64,000 bases of DNA from Vesta saturnalis (lineage: Eukaryota; Arthropoda; Insecta; Coleoptera; Lampyridae): NCBI GenBank assembly GCA_036346205.1, contig JARFJB010001970.1, forward strand, positions 1,392,001 through 1,456,000. The letters are read 5' to 3'. Position numbers and translations under genes: made by a program. Numbering within the stretch: the first letter of the stretch is position 1; each line of letters opens with the position of its first letter. A model generated the notes under the pieces. The model saw nothing but the letters and a program-made list of their open reading frames with translations. It did no database searches and had not been told where the DNA came from. Below, piece after piece: positions 13,906-24,343 of the stretch.

Positions 13906-13925
13906 CCACCCACTCACCCACCCAG
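13090..13925. repeat. CA-rich low-complexity tract (CACACG, CACG, CACCAC, CACTCA units)
   Basis: About 840 bases are almost free of T and G-poor on the plus strand. They change from irregular CACA/CACGCA, through CACCACTCAC blocks at about 13485-13610, to regular ACACGC hexamers at about 13660-13800 and ACGC tetramers at about 13870-13900. Every frame is open because stop codons cannot form, which gives spurious His/Thr-rich and Cys/Val-rich products. Alternating purine-pyrimidine sequence favours Z-DNA. Confidence 0.95.
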
Positions 13926-15849
13926 ACGTACATACAGACATCATGGCCGATATTAATGAAACTTGGACAAACGTTGTAAAATGAGCTAACAAATCGATTT
14001 AGCGCTAACGAAAAAAAAAACGATTGCATAACCTTCTATACCTACATATGTATATGTAGGCTGGAAGGTAAGACTAAAAATCTGTTAATTTACGCTGAAT
14101 GCACATGAACTGTCAAAAAACTTACATAAAGCAATTGATGTCGCTTCCTGCAATGCCTGTGAATGTCAGAAAACTTCATAAAATGTGTTAGAATTTATGA
14201 AAGATAATTTTAGTACGGTGTTAAGTTCCACTTGTGTGACCAACGATCATAGAGATATCATAAAAAACAATGCTCGTGCGTAAGCCCCTTTAATACCACT
14301 TTCAACGGTAAGGGCGCCCCGCTTAACGTCGTAGCCTTAAACCCTGTGCGGATTAGATTTTTTTGCTCTTGGGGTAAAGGTTGGTTATCATTGATTGATA
14401 TTAACAACATTAACTGCATAAGCTGGAATCGATTGTAAACCGCGTAATAGAACTTCGAACTTCGAAACATAAAATACAATAATTTAATTAAATCTATAAA
14501 AGCAAGAAATTTGGTGTCCACTGAACCCAAAAATAAAATTCTAATTGGCTAACTCAGTTAGAAATACTGTTTAAGATCTGATCGAAAGGTCGCTAATGTT
14601 TAAATTAAACATTCTTGTGTACACTGCAAATAATACTATTGTGAGTAAAATTATAAACTTGTTATCCTTGTACACCAAATAAACCCTGCTAATTAAATTA
14701 GAGTAAACTAAATATACCAAATTAATTGGGTATTAAATCCATAGATATTTCAAATTAGTCCCGCATATACCAAAACTTACCCTTGTATAACAATATTCAA
14801 ATGTTATAAAACTTCTGTTTAGCTGTTTTGTTGTTTTTAGTGTTAGGAATTGGGGAATTTTAGTCTTAATCTATTGATGCGTTTGGTGGTTTTTGTAAAC
14901 CACGCCGTTATATATGTTTACATGCGGATTTGTTAATATATGTCCACTGTTTAATTTATTTTGTCGTTTATTTGCGTCAATTGTGTGGCCAACTGGTTAC
15001 ATTGACAAGTGAAATTAGTCTTTGCATATTTTCGAATTTAAGGATCGATTGGAAATTGCGTAATGAGCCAGATCGATCACAACATTTCATTTTAGGACAC
15101 TACTAACAAAGTACTTATTTTTTATTCAGCATAAATTACAGTTTTGAAGTATTAAAGTTTAAACCTATTAATGACTGGCTAAACACAATTTTAAAGACAA
15201 AGTGATAATAAAGTATAAAGGTATTATTGATGATCAAGCACTAACCACTCGATGTTTGAATTATTCAGAAATTAACCAATATTTTGTTAAGATAACAATT
15301 TATTATTAAACCGATTTCGTTTATTTTATTTAGAATTTTTTGAATAGGAAATATTTATTCAATCCAAAGTTTTATAACAGTCAGAAGTATAAATTTACAG
15401 ATATACGAGGGATACTTAAAAAGTATTCAAATTAACGTCTTACGATTTGGGAATTTTCATTTGTACAGAGTGTGTTCAATAATGTTTACGACGACTTGTG
15501 TATTTCAGAATTTTCGTAAGCTTCTGGATCAATTTATTTTGAAGTGTGATTGCATTTGAATGGTGAATGGCTTTACTGAGTAGGCTGCAATCCTGTCTTC
15601 CACAGTCAGATAGGATTAATTTACCATCCCGCCTAAGACCATTTATTTTAGCAAAATTTAAGATTGTGGTGGCGCCTTGAGACAATTTTTCCCGGACTGA
15701 GCTTTGTGAGTTGTAGATTAATGGTAATTATAAGGTAAACTACTTTTCAATCAATTTACTCCTTATATCCACCCATTTCCACTGTAGCTGGCTTAGCAAC
15801 CCGCTTATTTCGGTAAGCATACACGACGCCTAATGCGGTTTGGACGTGT
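13926..15849. other. No recognisable gene
   Basis: AT-rich sequence with scattered stops. Two minus-strand frames (14258-14530 and 15476-15685) are the longest; neither shows a family motif. A short near-palindrome, CCTACATATGTATATGTAGG, lies near 14040-14060. Confidence 0.4.
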
Positions 15850-16429
15850 AACAATGGCAGAACAGAACGTGTGTTAACCGAAGAAAATCAGTTAAATGTG
15901 CTTTTAACAGTAATTGAAAATCCACACATTGGCCAAAGAGATATTTCTAATCAATTAGATATTAGATGATTATCGATTCAGAATATACTGACAGCAAACA
16001 AAATTCATCCTTATCATGCTCAGTTTCTGCACGAATTAAATGAAGGAGACTTTCAGAGGCGAATGAATTTTTGTGCATAGGTGCAGCAGAGAATGAGAGA
16101 ACAACCAAATTTTGCACATTTAATATTCTTTTGCGATGAAGCAACATTTCACAAAAATGGAACGTGAATAGGCATAATTTTGGTTATTATGCTACAAGCA
16201 ATCCCTATTTCATAAGAACCCATTCACTAAACAGATGGTCTTTAAATGTTTGGGGATGAGCTATAGGAAACTATGTTATTGGGCCGTATTTTTTTGTGGG
16301 AAGAGTAACTTAACAAGTGTATTTTAATTTCTTTCAATATATTATTATATGTTATGAACAAATAAGTTCAAAGGTAAATATGTAATTAAAAATTATTATT
16401 AATTTTATTAAATACATTATTAAATAGTT

Positions 16430-16503
16430 TACCTCGAGTAGGATTTGAATCTACGACCTGTACTTTGCTAGAGTACCGCGGTAACCAGCTGCGCTATCGA
16501 GAT
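16430..16503 (-). ncRNA. tRNA-like cloverleaf, copy 1 (anticodon position AGC)
   Basis: The 74-nt minus-strand sequence folds as a tRNA. Acceptor ATCTCGA pairs with TCGAGGT (one G-T wobble) before an A discriminator. The D arm is GCGC. The anticodon stem GTACT/AGTAC is perfect, around CTAGCAA. The T arm is GTAGA/CCTAC around TTCAAAT, with one mismatch. Box A (TAGCGCAGCTGG) and a box B variant are present for RNA polymerase III. It lacks the G3-U70 pair of tRNA-Ala and sits in a dispersed repeat, so it is not a plain tRNA gene. Confidence 0.65.
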
Positions 16504-16593
16504 TCAATCGATGTAAATTTTGTCTTTATGTATGTAGAACTGATATAAATTCTACATACATAAAGAAAAAAATTTACATCGATTGGGGCTTGA

Positions 16594-16667
16594 ATCTCGA
16601 TAACACAGCTGATTAGCGTATTACTCTAGCAAAGTACAGGTCTTAGGTTCAAATCCTACTCGAGGTA
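16594..16667 (+). ncRNA. tRNA-like cloverleaf, copy 2 (degraded)
   Basis: Same 74-nt layout as copy 1, but read on the plus strand. The acceptor pairs and the CTAGCAA anticodon loop are intact. The D stem reads ACAC, and the anticodon and T stems each have a mismatched first pair. It faces copy 1 with 5' ends 90 bases apart, so the two would be transcribed towards each other. Confidence 0.55.
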
Positions 16668-18243
16668 AACTTTCTATTTATGTATTTAATAAAATTAATA
16701 ATGTTTCTTACAAAATAATTTACCGCGATTAATGGTTCAGATACTAAATGAAGTTCGTAAACGTCTTTGGTTCTTATGATGAAGCCCCTGTACATTATAC
16801 AGGGCCTATTACTAACTTTTTAAATTAAACATATGGGCAGCATTGGATTATAAGAGGGGCTAACAAAAATGGATTTCAGTATATGGGGATTTATAAAAGA
16901 TCAGGTATATAAAATACCCCCGACTACCAGAGATAATATGAAAATTCATATTACGAACTGTTTTCAAACTGTTACTCGGGAAATGTGTATAAACATGACT
17001 CATACTTTCGAAGAACGTATTGAATTGTGTATTCAAGTTAACCGAGGCAACTTTGGACAAATAATTATGTAATAATTTATTTCAAGAATAGTCCACAAGC
17101 TTGAATCGCTAAATCATCATAAGAAAAAGTCATCAACTTGGCTTTGGATTCATGTTGAAAGAAGACAGATACATTGACAAAAGTTTGTGTATTCTTATTT
17201 CATTTGAACTTGAGCTTTGACAGAACCAAAATGTAAGATGACAGCCGACAATTTGATTACATTTTCTAATGAACACCCGATGGTTTTGTGACTTATCTTC
17301 CGCTATGGATACATTGTTTTCATCTTTATATTGATGGTAATTAATAAACAAAGTACCAAACTGACGTTTTATTTAAAATCATATTTTGTTTTTATTTTAA
17401 GTCATAGGTGACTGGAAAAGCGACAATGGTGAAAAACAAGTTTTTGCTAGAGTTTAAATAAAAATTGAAATACCCCCGAACTTAACAAAGATAGGCTAGG
17501 AAGACCTTCACAAAAGTTAAAGAGAATTAAATTCCCTGCAAACCCAAGTAATAAAATACAGGGTATTCCATTGAAAAACTTTGGAAAATTAGGTTTAATT
17601 CCTCTTTCCATTTCCGTTTTGTTTCCAGTTATTGTAAGTTAACAAATATTAGAAATTTCATTGACCCATGTTTTTTCACAAATTTAAGAAAATTTTCAAT
17701 TTAATTGGCAGCGTTGCAAAAATATGCTATACAAATTCGGTGCCAAATATAGAATTTTGGAGTGAATTAAAATATGTAAAAATATACAGGGTGCCCCATT
17801 TAAAAAATATAACATTTTTACCGCGCCGCCTTTTTGAAGTACTATGTATACTTTTTGGGTGATAGAACAACATAAATGTGACTCAAATACACAATTTAAA
17901 AAATTCCATTTCACACACCACTTAAAGAAAAATTATTTTGAATTTTTCCAAAAAAAAATGCGCATTCGCCCAAAAATTTAGAAATTGTGGGGGATTTTGA
18001 TACATTTCTCAAACTTTAACACTACTATTGTATTCTGCATTAAATTTCAAGTAAGGATGGATAGCTTATGATCAGCCTGAATCTACACAACTACTAATTA
18101 AATTGATTAAAACTGTGAAGTTACCATTTTCTTTAAAAAAAGCTTGTATACACACAATTCTCTAAAAGCAAATGCAATAAAAACTGCTTCAAAATCTAAG
18201 CTTTCAGAAGACAAGATATAATATTTTACTCGTCACCATTTAA

Positions 18244-20597
18244 CCCTCCATTAGGCGCGTGGGCTACATATGTAGCCCGTAAAGGTTTGAATTAGTACAC
18301 GTTGTAGGCAACTTACCTTGCGCAAACGGTACTTTCAGTACTTGCTACCTTAACAATGAACAACAGGGTTAGTGTATAAACGTCCGTAAAAGAGTTTGTA
18401 TATTACAAGTTATCGATGCGTTAGTACGACTGGGCTGCACCTGTAACCCACGCGACTAAATTTGAGAGTTTTTTTCGCACTGAAAAATCGTTAAATATTG
18501 TTTAACATATTTAGAACATTAATTCTGTACTTTTCTTTTATTATTTTATTTTGTGCATTAAAAATACGGTGTAAGTGTTCTTATAAGGAAATTCTAAATT
18601 TTATTTTGATAAAATTTAGATATAATTGGTGAGAAAATGTCCCACGAAGCAAAGAAGAGCAGAATTGATACTGCAAGAGATCCCGATGTGTGGATGAAGT
18701 GGTATAACGAAGTAACATCAAAAGAAAGTGGGGCGGAAGACCAAGCTGACGAGTGTGAAAGGGATGAGATAATTTAAAGTGCACACGAATCAGCATCAGA
18801 ACAAGCGGCCAGTTCTGAAGATAACACGAATGATGACAGAAACTCACCCAGCGAATGTGCAAAGTATTATGTAGGCAAATACAGATAGACTAAATGGAGG
18901 AAGCAGAGACCTAACACCAATGTTAGAACACGTGCCCACAATATCGTAACTCATTTACCTGAAGCAAGAAAAGTCGAAACTAGTATTGATTATATGAATC
19001 TTCTTTTGGACGAAATTATAGTGTGAAGTATTACTGCCTGCACCAATATTTATATAGAAGACGTTAAAAATCGATTTGACAGGCAGCGCGATGCAAGAAA
19101 TACCGATGAAAGAGAAATTAGGGCCTTCATAGGAATTCTTTACCTAATTATAGTTTTACTATCGTCTCACAAGAACGCGCGAAAACTTTATGGCAATGCA
19201 AGAGGCAGTGGCGTGGAAACATGGTACCTAGCAATGAGCGAGAAACCAAAGGAAAGAAATAGACAGAATGGCACCAATTAGGGAAATATTTGAACATGTC
19301 TTGGCAAATTTTCAAAAATATTCATTTCAAGTGAATATCTTACCGTGGACGTGCAGCTTTTAGCCTTTCGTGGACGATGCTCATTTCGGCAACATATTCC
19401 GAACAAACCTGCTCGGTATGGGGTGAAAATGTTGGCTCTAGTGGATGTGAAAACTTGTTATACCTTCAATCTTGAAGTATATGTCGGTACACAACCTGAA
19501 GGACCATACAGACACAATAACTCCGGAGAACAAGTTGTCCTTAGACTGGTACAGCCCGTGGCTGTTACTAACCGCACTGGTGACAACTGGTTTACCAGTG
19601 TCCCCCTGGTTAAGAAGTTACTCAAAGAAAAGAAACTTACCTATGTTGGTACTGTTCGAAAAAATAAAGCAGAGCTACCCCAAGAATTTTTACCAAATAA
19701 GGTTAAAACGGTTAATTCTGCTATGTTCGGGTTTCAGGAAGACTGCACACTTGTTTCTTAAAAAAAACAAGTCAGTGATTCTTATATCAAGTATGCACCA
19801 CGACGATACTATAGATGATGAGACAGGGGATGCCAAAATACCTGAAATAATTACATCATACAACAAAACAAAAATCGGCGTAGACCGTTTGGATCAATTA
19901 TGCCAGAAGTATAATACCGATAGAAATACATGTGTATTTATAGTGCAAATAATCCTTCCAAAGTAACGAAAAGGTCAGATTTTATAGAAGAATTTGCATG
20001 GGAGCTAATGAAGCCCCAAATAGAATTCAGATCAACCATTTAGACGATCTCGCCGGAACTTCGACGGCGCGCTCGTGCTTTATTGGGAATTCAAGAAAGT
20101 GCTGCAGCCATCGTCCCAGCAAAACCAAACGTTGTTCGACGCTGTGCATTTTTTGGAAGAAATCGTGATAGATCTACACGAAAATTGTGGCAAAAATGTC
20201 AGCGGTATGCATGCAAAGACCGTTTAAAAGAAATTTGCACAGAATGCGTGCAGCAATTAGTTTAGTCCAAAGCAGCCCCTATTTTTTCTTAGAATTACTT
20301 TTATTTCTGTAGTCTTTCACAAATTTTTTTCGGGCCCCTTTTGAAAGTATGATAATAAATAAATTTTTTAATAAGACACATATTTTTCATTTTATAGGCC
20401 TTATTTAGAAAGCACTACAAGTATGGTTATTTTGACAAAATATGTCACATATTAATCTTCCTTTGGTATGAAACTGTTTATATTTAAAGTCCTTACCATA
20501 AATTATGGAAATATAGCAACTCCTAGAAACAAAATGGGCTACAATTGTATCCCATGCGCCTAATGACGTACATGTAGTAGATGCGCTTAACGTAGGG
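18244..20597 (+). mobile_element. Complete piggyBac-type transposon (about 2.35 kb)
   Basis: TTAA target duplications lie at 18240-18243 and 20598-20601, and the element begins CCCT and ends AGGG. Both ends hold an inverted subterminal copy of CATTAGGCGCRTGGG followed by a TACA..TGTAGCCC palindrome, at different distances from the tip. This asymmetric layout is typical of the piggyBac group. Length matches the family (about 2.3-2.5 kb). It carries one decayed transposase gene. The clean ends inside the foldback arm show that it inserted after the arm existed. Confidence 0.9.
18637..20265 (+). pseudogene. piggyBac transposase, broken
   Basis: Translation starts at the ATG of GAGAAAATGT. The acidic N-terminal region continues to FIGILYLI, with in-frame stops near 18776, 18887 and 19023. 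A deletion and frameshift follow near 19250-19330. The catalytic core (19345-19761) is open and has LTVDVQLLAFRGRCSFR, RTGDNWFTSVPL and MFGFQEDCTLVS. After another frameshift SSMHHDDTIDDETGD and GVDRLDQLC follow. The three Asp expected for the RNase-H-like fold (TVDVQ, GDNWF, GVDRL) are all present. The end (20083-20265) is a Cys-rich binding domain with RRCAFFGR, KCQRYACKD and ICTECV. The damage means no active enzyme, although intact ends could be mobilised in trans. Confidence 0.88.
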
Positions 20598-20943
20598 TTA
20601 AGTACAGTTATGCCAATTTGAATAGTGTAAAACGTGGTTTGAAAAAAATAGTAATTCAACTCTATCAAACTAAAAAGACACACATGAACATTTTTATTAT
20701 TATAGCAATAGCATAAGGTTCCAGTTAATTCTTTTAGCTCACCTTATGATGAGATATGGTATCACATACAGACGTTATGTTTTGTTTGGATACAGTTTTT
20801 TTAGTGGGTTTGGATCATTTCCTCATTGACAGTGCTCTCAAGATGTCTTTTTCAAATCGGGAATATGTGGAAATGCATAACATCTGTGCGTGATACCTTA
20901 TCTTATCATAAGATGGGCTATAAGAATTAATTGTAACCTTATA

Positions 20944-22237
20944 AAGGGTTTTCCAATAAGAGGTTATTTTGAATAGCCCGCTATTTCGGTAGATGTCACT
21001 GTTGAAGCTGTCATTTATTGACGTTTGACAAGTAAAAACTACGCGATTAATAAAAATGGAACGATACACGCTTCAACGACGCATTGAAATTATTAAAATT
21101 CACTATAGAGATGGTGAAAATTTGGCAGAGACGGTTCGTAAAACTAAAACATGTTTGGGTCGTCGTGAAGCACTTTGTCGGACAGCAATACAGAAATTGG
21201 TGAACAAATTCGGGCTGTTGTGACAAGTTAACGATGTGAGGAATAAAACCCGTGCACGTCGTTCAAGAACAACTGAGAATATTGCTGCTGTAGCCCAAAG
21301 TGTTGAAGAAAACCCAGGTTTGTCCATTCCTCGTCGTTCTTTGGAATTGGGCATTCCACAAACATCATTACACCGTATTTTGCATAAAGACTTGGGTCTT
21401 AAGGCTTATAAAGTTCAGTTAACACAAGAACTCAAGCTGGCCGATCATCAACAACGTCGTGTCTTTGCTGATTGGGTCGTTGAAATGCATGAAAATGATC
21501 CGGAATTCCATCGAAAAATCATCTTGACTGATGAGACCCATTTCCACCTCGGTGGGTACGTCAACAAGCAAAATTGTCGCATCTGGGGCTCGGAAAACCC
21601 AAGAGTTATTGTTGAAAAGCCTCTCCATCCTGAACGTGTGACTGTTTGGTGCGGTTTATGGTCTGGCGGGGTCATTGGACCTTACTTTTTCGAAAATGTG
21701 GCTGGAGCAACAGTTACGGTTGCGCTATCGAGAGATGATTAATGATTTTTTATGGCCGGAATTGGATGGTATTGATCTGTACAACGTTTACTTTCAACAA
21801 GACGGCGCTACGTGCCACACAAGCAACGAAACCATTGATCTTTTACGGGAAAGTTTCCGGACCGTGTTATCTCTCGAAGAGGTGATCACAATTGGCCACC
21901 GAGATCTTGTTATTTAACACCTTGCGACTTCTTCCTTTGGGGCCACGTGAAAGATAAGGTCTACGCCAACAGCCCAGCGTCGATTCAAGACCTCGAAGAT
22001 GGAATTCGTGAGGCTATCGATGACATAGGGCAGCCACTTTGCGAATTGGTTATGGAAAATTTCATGAAAAGGATATGGTCCTGTAAGCGTGGTCGTGGTA
22101 GCCATTTGGCTGATATTGTTTCCCATTATTAACGGCATACCTTCCTCTTTATAATAAAATAAACATCCGATCAATTATCTCAAAAAATTCCATTTTTCTT
22201 TGAATATCAAAATAACACCTCTTATTGGAAAACCCTT
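20944..22237 (+). mobile_element. Complete mariner-type transposon (about 1.29 kb)
   Basis: Terminal inverted repeats of about 30 bases begin AAGGGTTTTCCAATAAGAGG at 20944 and end as the complement at 22237, with TA duplications at 20942-20943 and 22238-22239. Length is standard for a mariner. It sits inside the right arm of the foldback element, whose sequence resumes immediately after the TA. One transposase gene fills it. Confidence 0.92.
21056..22132 (+). pseudogene. mariner-like transposase with one stop and two frameshifts
   Basis: The ATG at 21056 opens a two-part helix-turn-helix DNA-binding region (MERYTLQRRIEIIKIHY..). An in-frame TGA near 21220 follows, and the frame continues from 21236 to about 21715. 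The first catalytic block is ILTDETHFHLGG, the second is YFQQDGATCHT after a frameshift near 21715, and the third, after another frameshift near 21880, is NWPPRSCYLTPCDFFLWG. All three acidic positions (TDE, QDG, CDF) remain, but the structural Asp of the usual Ser-Pro-Asp-Leu is Tyr. The protein would cut and paste at TA sites. Few lesions and good terminal repeats suggest that it is younger than its neighbours. Confidence 0.88.
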
Positions 22238-22606
22238 TAGCTATAATAATAAAAATGTTCATGTGTGTGTTTTTAGTTTGATAGAGTTGAATTATTATTT
22301 TCCTCAAACCACGTTTGACACTATTCAAACTGGCATAACCGTATTTAAATGGTGACGAATAAAATCTTGTATCCTGTCTTCTGAAAACTTAGATTTTGTA
22401 GCAGTTTTTATAGCATTTGCTACTGTGTAGTAATTTTAGTGTTAAAGTTCGAAGAATGTATCAAAATATCCCAGAATTTCTGAATTTTTGGGTAAATGTA
22501 CAGTTTTTTTGGAAAAAATCAAAATAATTTTTCTTTAAGTGGATGTGTGAAATGGAATTTTTTTAATTGTCACATTTATGTGACTAGGTCTAGACCGCCC
22601 TGTATA

Positions 22607-22929
22607 AATGTTTACTCTTGTGATATTGTAAAGAATCATAACAAGAGGGAAGTTTTTGTAGACAAAAATTATTATATGTTAATCAGAAATTTAGAAAAAC
22701 GGATTAAACAGAAACTCCTAAACGAAATTAAGAAGAAAAGGTAGACGCTAGTAAAATTTAATTATCTACGTGACAATAAATAATAATATAAAAAAATGTT
22801 GTACAAGCAAAATTTCCTTGCTATTTTAAGTAGCCACTTCTTAACAAGAATTTTAACAAACTCAAATATTTATATTTTTCAAAAACCAAATTGCACGTTT
22901 AACCTTTAAAACAAAACAAATGAGTACAC
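22607..22929. other. Spacer upstream of the Yellow/MRJP-like genes
   Basis: AT-rich non-coding DNA between the foldback tip and the TATA element. No motif beyond A/T runs was recognised. Confidence 0.5.
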
Positions 22930-22938
22930 TATATAAAG
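22930..22938 (+). promoter_or_regulatory. TATA element of the first Yellow/MRJP-like gene
   Basis: TATATAAAG is followed about 25-30 bases later by an ATCAG-like initiator near 22951-22956. It precedes a possible non-coding first exon. Spacing fits an insect core promoter; the start site is inference. Confidence 0.5.
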
Positions 22939-22954
22939 TAAAAAAATTAAATCA

Positions 22955-24213
22955 GAATTATCATTTATAGTTAGTGTAAGACTTGAGAAATGTAAGTATA
23001 TTTATTTAAAAAATTATCTACATTTGTTGGTTTGCAGAATAATATTCTTTCTTATGATTTAGATCCACCAGAATGATTGTGAAGTTCATGATTCTGTTAA
23101 CTCTTAATACAATTGCTATAAAAGCATTGTGCGATAAAGATTATCTTCAATCGATCGAATGGACTGGAGGACCTTTCGAATGGACAGAAAAATCAGTGGA
23201 ATCATTATTTAAATCGACAGGACGATACAATAGCAAAAGTGTCGTTGCCCAAAGAGGCCAAATCTATGGCGATTACTGTTATTTAGCACTTCCGCGTCTA
23301 AGACCTGGTGTTCCTGCAACTCTAGCACAAGTCTCATTAAAAGCGACCGGAAATGATGCCATTTTAAAACCATTCCCTTGTTGGGTGTCTCAGGAGGAGA
23401 AGAACTGTAAAGCATTACAATCTGTTGTTGACTTATTTTGTGATACTCAAGGTGTTCTATGGGCTTTGGATACAGGCGTTTGCAATACATTAGATTCTAC
23501 AAACACGCCTATCCGGTACTGCCCTCCGAAAGTAGTGGCGTACTCCCTTAAAACCGGGAAAATGTTAAAAACGGTTGATTTGTCTGGTTTGGTTACACAA
23601 GGATCGCGATTGCAATACGTTGCTTGTGAGTATCCAAGGGATGGCAGACCTGTTATTTATGTAAGCGACGCTGCTGCCAGATCAATTTTGGTTTATGACG
23701 TGCTTGGTGGTAAGGGCTATAGGGTTTTGTTACCACAAGTTGTGGCAGGTGGCTGTAACCGGCGAGATATATTGTACATGTCTCTGGTCAGAAAAGGTTG
23801 TGGTTCTAATTATATTATCTTTACCTATTTATGTGGTAAACGCATGTTTTCAATCCGCACTGATTATTTGCGGTCTGGGTCGGCAAACGGGAGAATTGCT
23901 GATCTTGGCATAAAACCAAGTAAAGTGGTTGTTCTTGGTACTGATACTGGATCAGCCATCTTTTTCCGTTACGAAGGAAGACCTGAAATATACCGTTGGG
24001 ACACAAACACATGCTTTAAACAAGAAAATTTCTTAGTTGTTTACAAAACAACACATTGTTTTTTACCGACTCAAGTTATGGCAGATCATAAACAACAAAG
24101 GATGAGGGTGTTACAAAGCAATTTTGTTGATTATGTTAAAAATACTATTGGATGCGGAGCTGTACAACAAATTCATGTAATGGCGGGTAATTGTTAAATA
24201 ATATAGAAATAAA
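22955..24213 (+). other. Predicted transcript of the first Yellow/MRJP-like gene with a 5' UTR intron
   Basis: A consensus donor GTAAGT lies at 22992-22997. Acceptors are TTTGCAG ending at 23037 or GATTTAG ending at 23062, just before the ATG at 23073. A short leader intron of 46 or 71 bases is therefore likely. An AATAAA signal at 24208-24213 follows the stop codon by 10 bases. The coding part is a single exon. Confidence 0.45.
23073..24197 (+). CDS. Yellow/major royal jelly protein family member
   Basis: The 374-residue protein starts with a hydrophobic signal peptide (about residues 1-19, ending IAIKALC) and should be secreted. The family fold is a six-bladed propeller. Landmarks follow the family order: YLALPRLRPGVPATL near residue 70, a Cys-containing stretch PCWVSQEEKNCKALQSVVDLF, the segment LWALDTGVCNT, then CPPKVVAYSLKTGK, YVSDAAARSILVYD, VVVLGTDTGSA and a final EIYRWDTNTCF. 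Members act in cuticle pigmentation and other secreted roles; the function of this one cannot be read from sequence. It is slightly shorter than the usual 400 or so residues and intronless in the coding part. A diverged paralogue follows 146 bp downstream on the same strand. No exact orthologue is named because the copy is diverged. Confidence 0.88.
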   Translation: MIVKFMILLTLNTIAIKALCDKDYLQSIEWTGGPFEWTEKSVESLFKSTGRYNSKSVVAQRGQIYGDYCYLALPRLRPGVPATLAQVSLKATGNDAILKPFPCWVSQEEKNCKALQSVVDLFCDTQGVLWALDTGVCNTLDSTNTPIRYCPPKVVAYSLKTGKMLKTVDLSGLVTQGSRLQYVACEYPRDGRPVIYVSDAAARSILVYDVLGGKGYRVLLPQVVAGGCNRRDILYMSLVRKGCGSNYIIFTYLCGKRMFSIRTDYLRSGSANGRIADLGIKPSKVVVLGTDTGSAIFFRYEGRPEIYRWDTNTCFKQENFLVVYKTTHCFLPTQVMADHKQQRMRVLQSNFVDYVKNTIGCGAVQQIHVMAGNC

Positions 24214-24343
24214 GTAATGAAAGTAAATGTTTTTATTTGAACACACTATATATAACAGAAACCAATTATTATGCAAACTATGCATTTTTGCAAGCTTGTA
24301 CTAACGCTGCTTTTATATTAATTGCAACTTTAGTCGGGCAAGC

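Larger units (their letters stand above)
16342..16720. mobile_element. Insertion carrying two head-to-head tRNA-like repeats
   Basis: The block interrupts the transposase relic. Its left border begins TTATTATATGTTATGAAC and continues like the terminal repeat of the MITE at 25747-26039. Two tRNA-like units (16430-16503 minus, 16594-16667 plus) face each other around a hairpin at 16533-16567, whose 15-base arms TTTATGTATGTAGAA are exact. The right border is not sharp; the matching terminal repeat is absent or eroded. It can be read as an inverted duplication of one MITE, or as two copies inserted into each other. Confidence 0.6.
15850..17072 (+). pseudogene. Tc1/mariner transposase relic split by an insertion
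   Basis: The N-terminal half (15850-16310) reads across frames as a helix-turn-helix followed by HPYHAQFLHELNEGDFQRR, the first catalytic block LILFCDEATFHKNGT with Asp, and NVWG...IGPYFFVGRV. The coding similarity stops near 16340 and resumes near 16750 with YDEAPVHYTGPITNFLN. It then continues in 16869-17072 with FSIWGFIKDQVYK and the C-terminal helices ending NRGNFGQ. The 16342-16720 gap is filled by a pair of tRNA-like repeats. In the second block the Asp survives but the usual Gly is Glu. The Trp-Pro-x-Arg-Ser-Pro-Asp segment before the third acidic residue is deleted. Stops and frameshifts make it inactive. Confidence 0.75.
17783..22606. mobile_element. Foldback element invaded by piggyBac (left arm) and mariner (right arm)
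   Basis: The tips are TATACAGGGTG at 17783 and its complement form CGCCCTGTATA ending at 22606. The left arm is 17783-18239 continuing at 20602-20770; the right arm is 20877-20941 continuing at 22240-22606. Arm parts match as reverse complements over hundreds of bases, for example 20602-20705 against 22240-22345 and 20703-20770 against 20877-20942. The unpaired centre is 20771-20876. Removing the two inserts and their target duplications leaves about 1170 bp. The right arm lacks roughly 190 bases present in the left. No protein is encoded in the host element, so it is non-autonomous. Confidence 0.8.

Noticed and set aside
13088..13992. Long open frames with His/Thr, Cys/Val and Arg/Val repeats on both strands
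   Set aside because: They arise only because the CA-rich tract cannot form stop codons; all six frames are open together.
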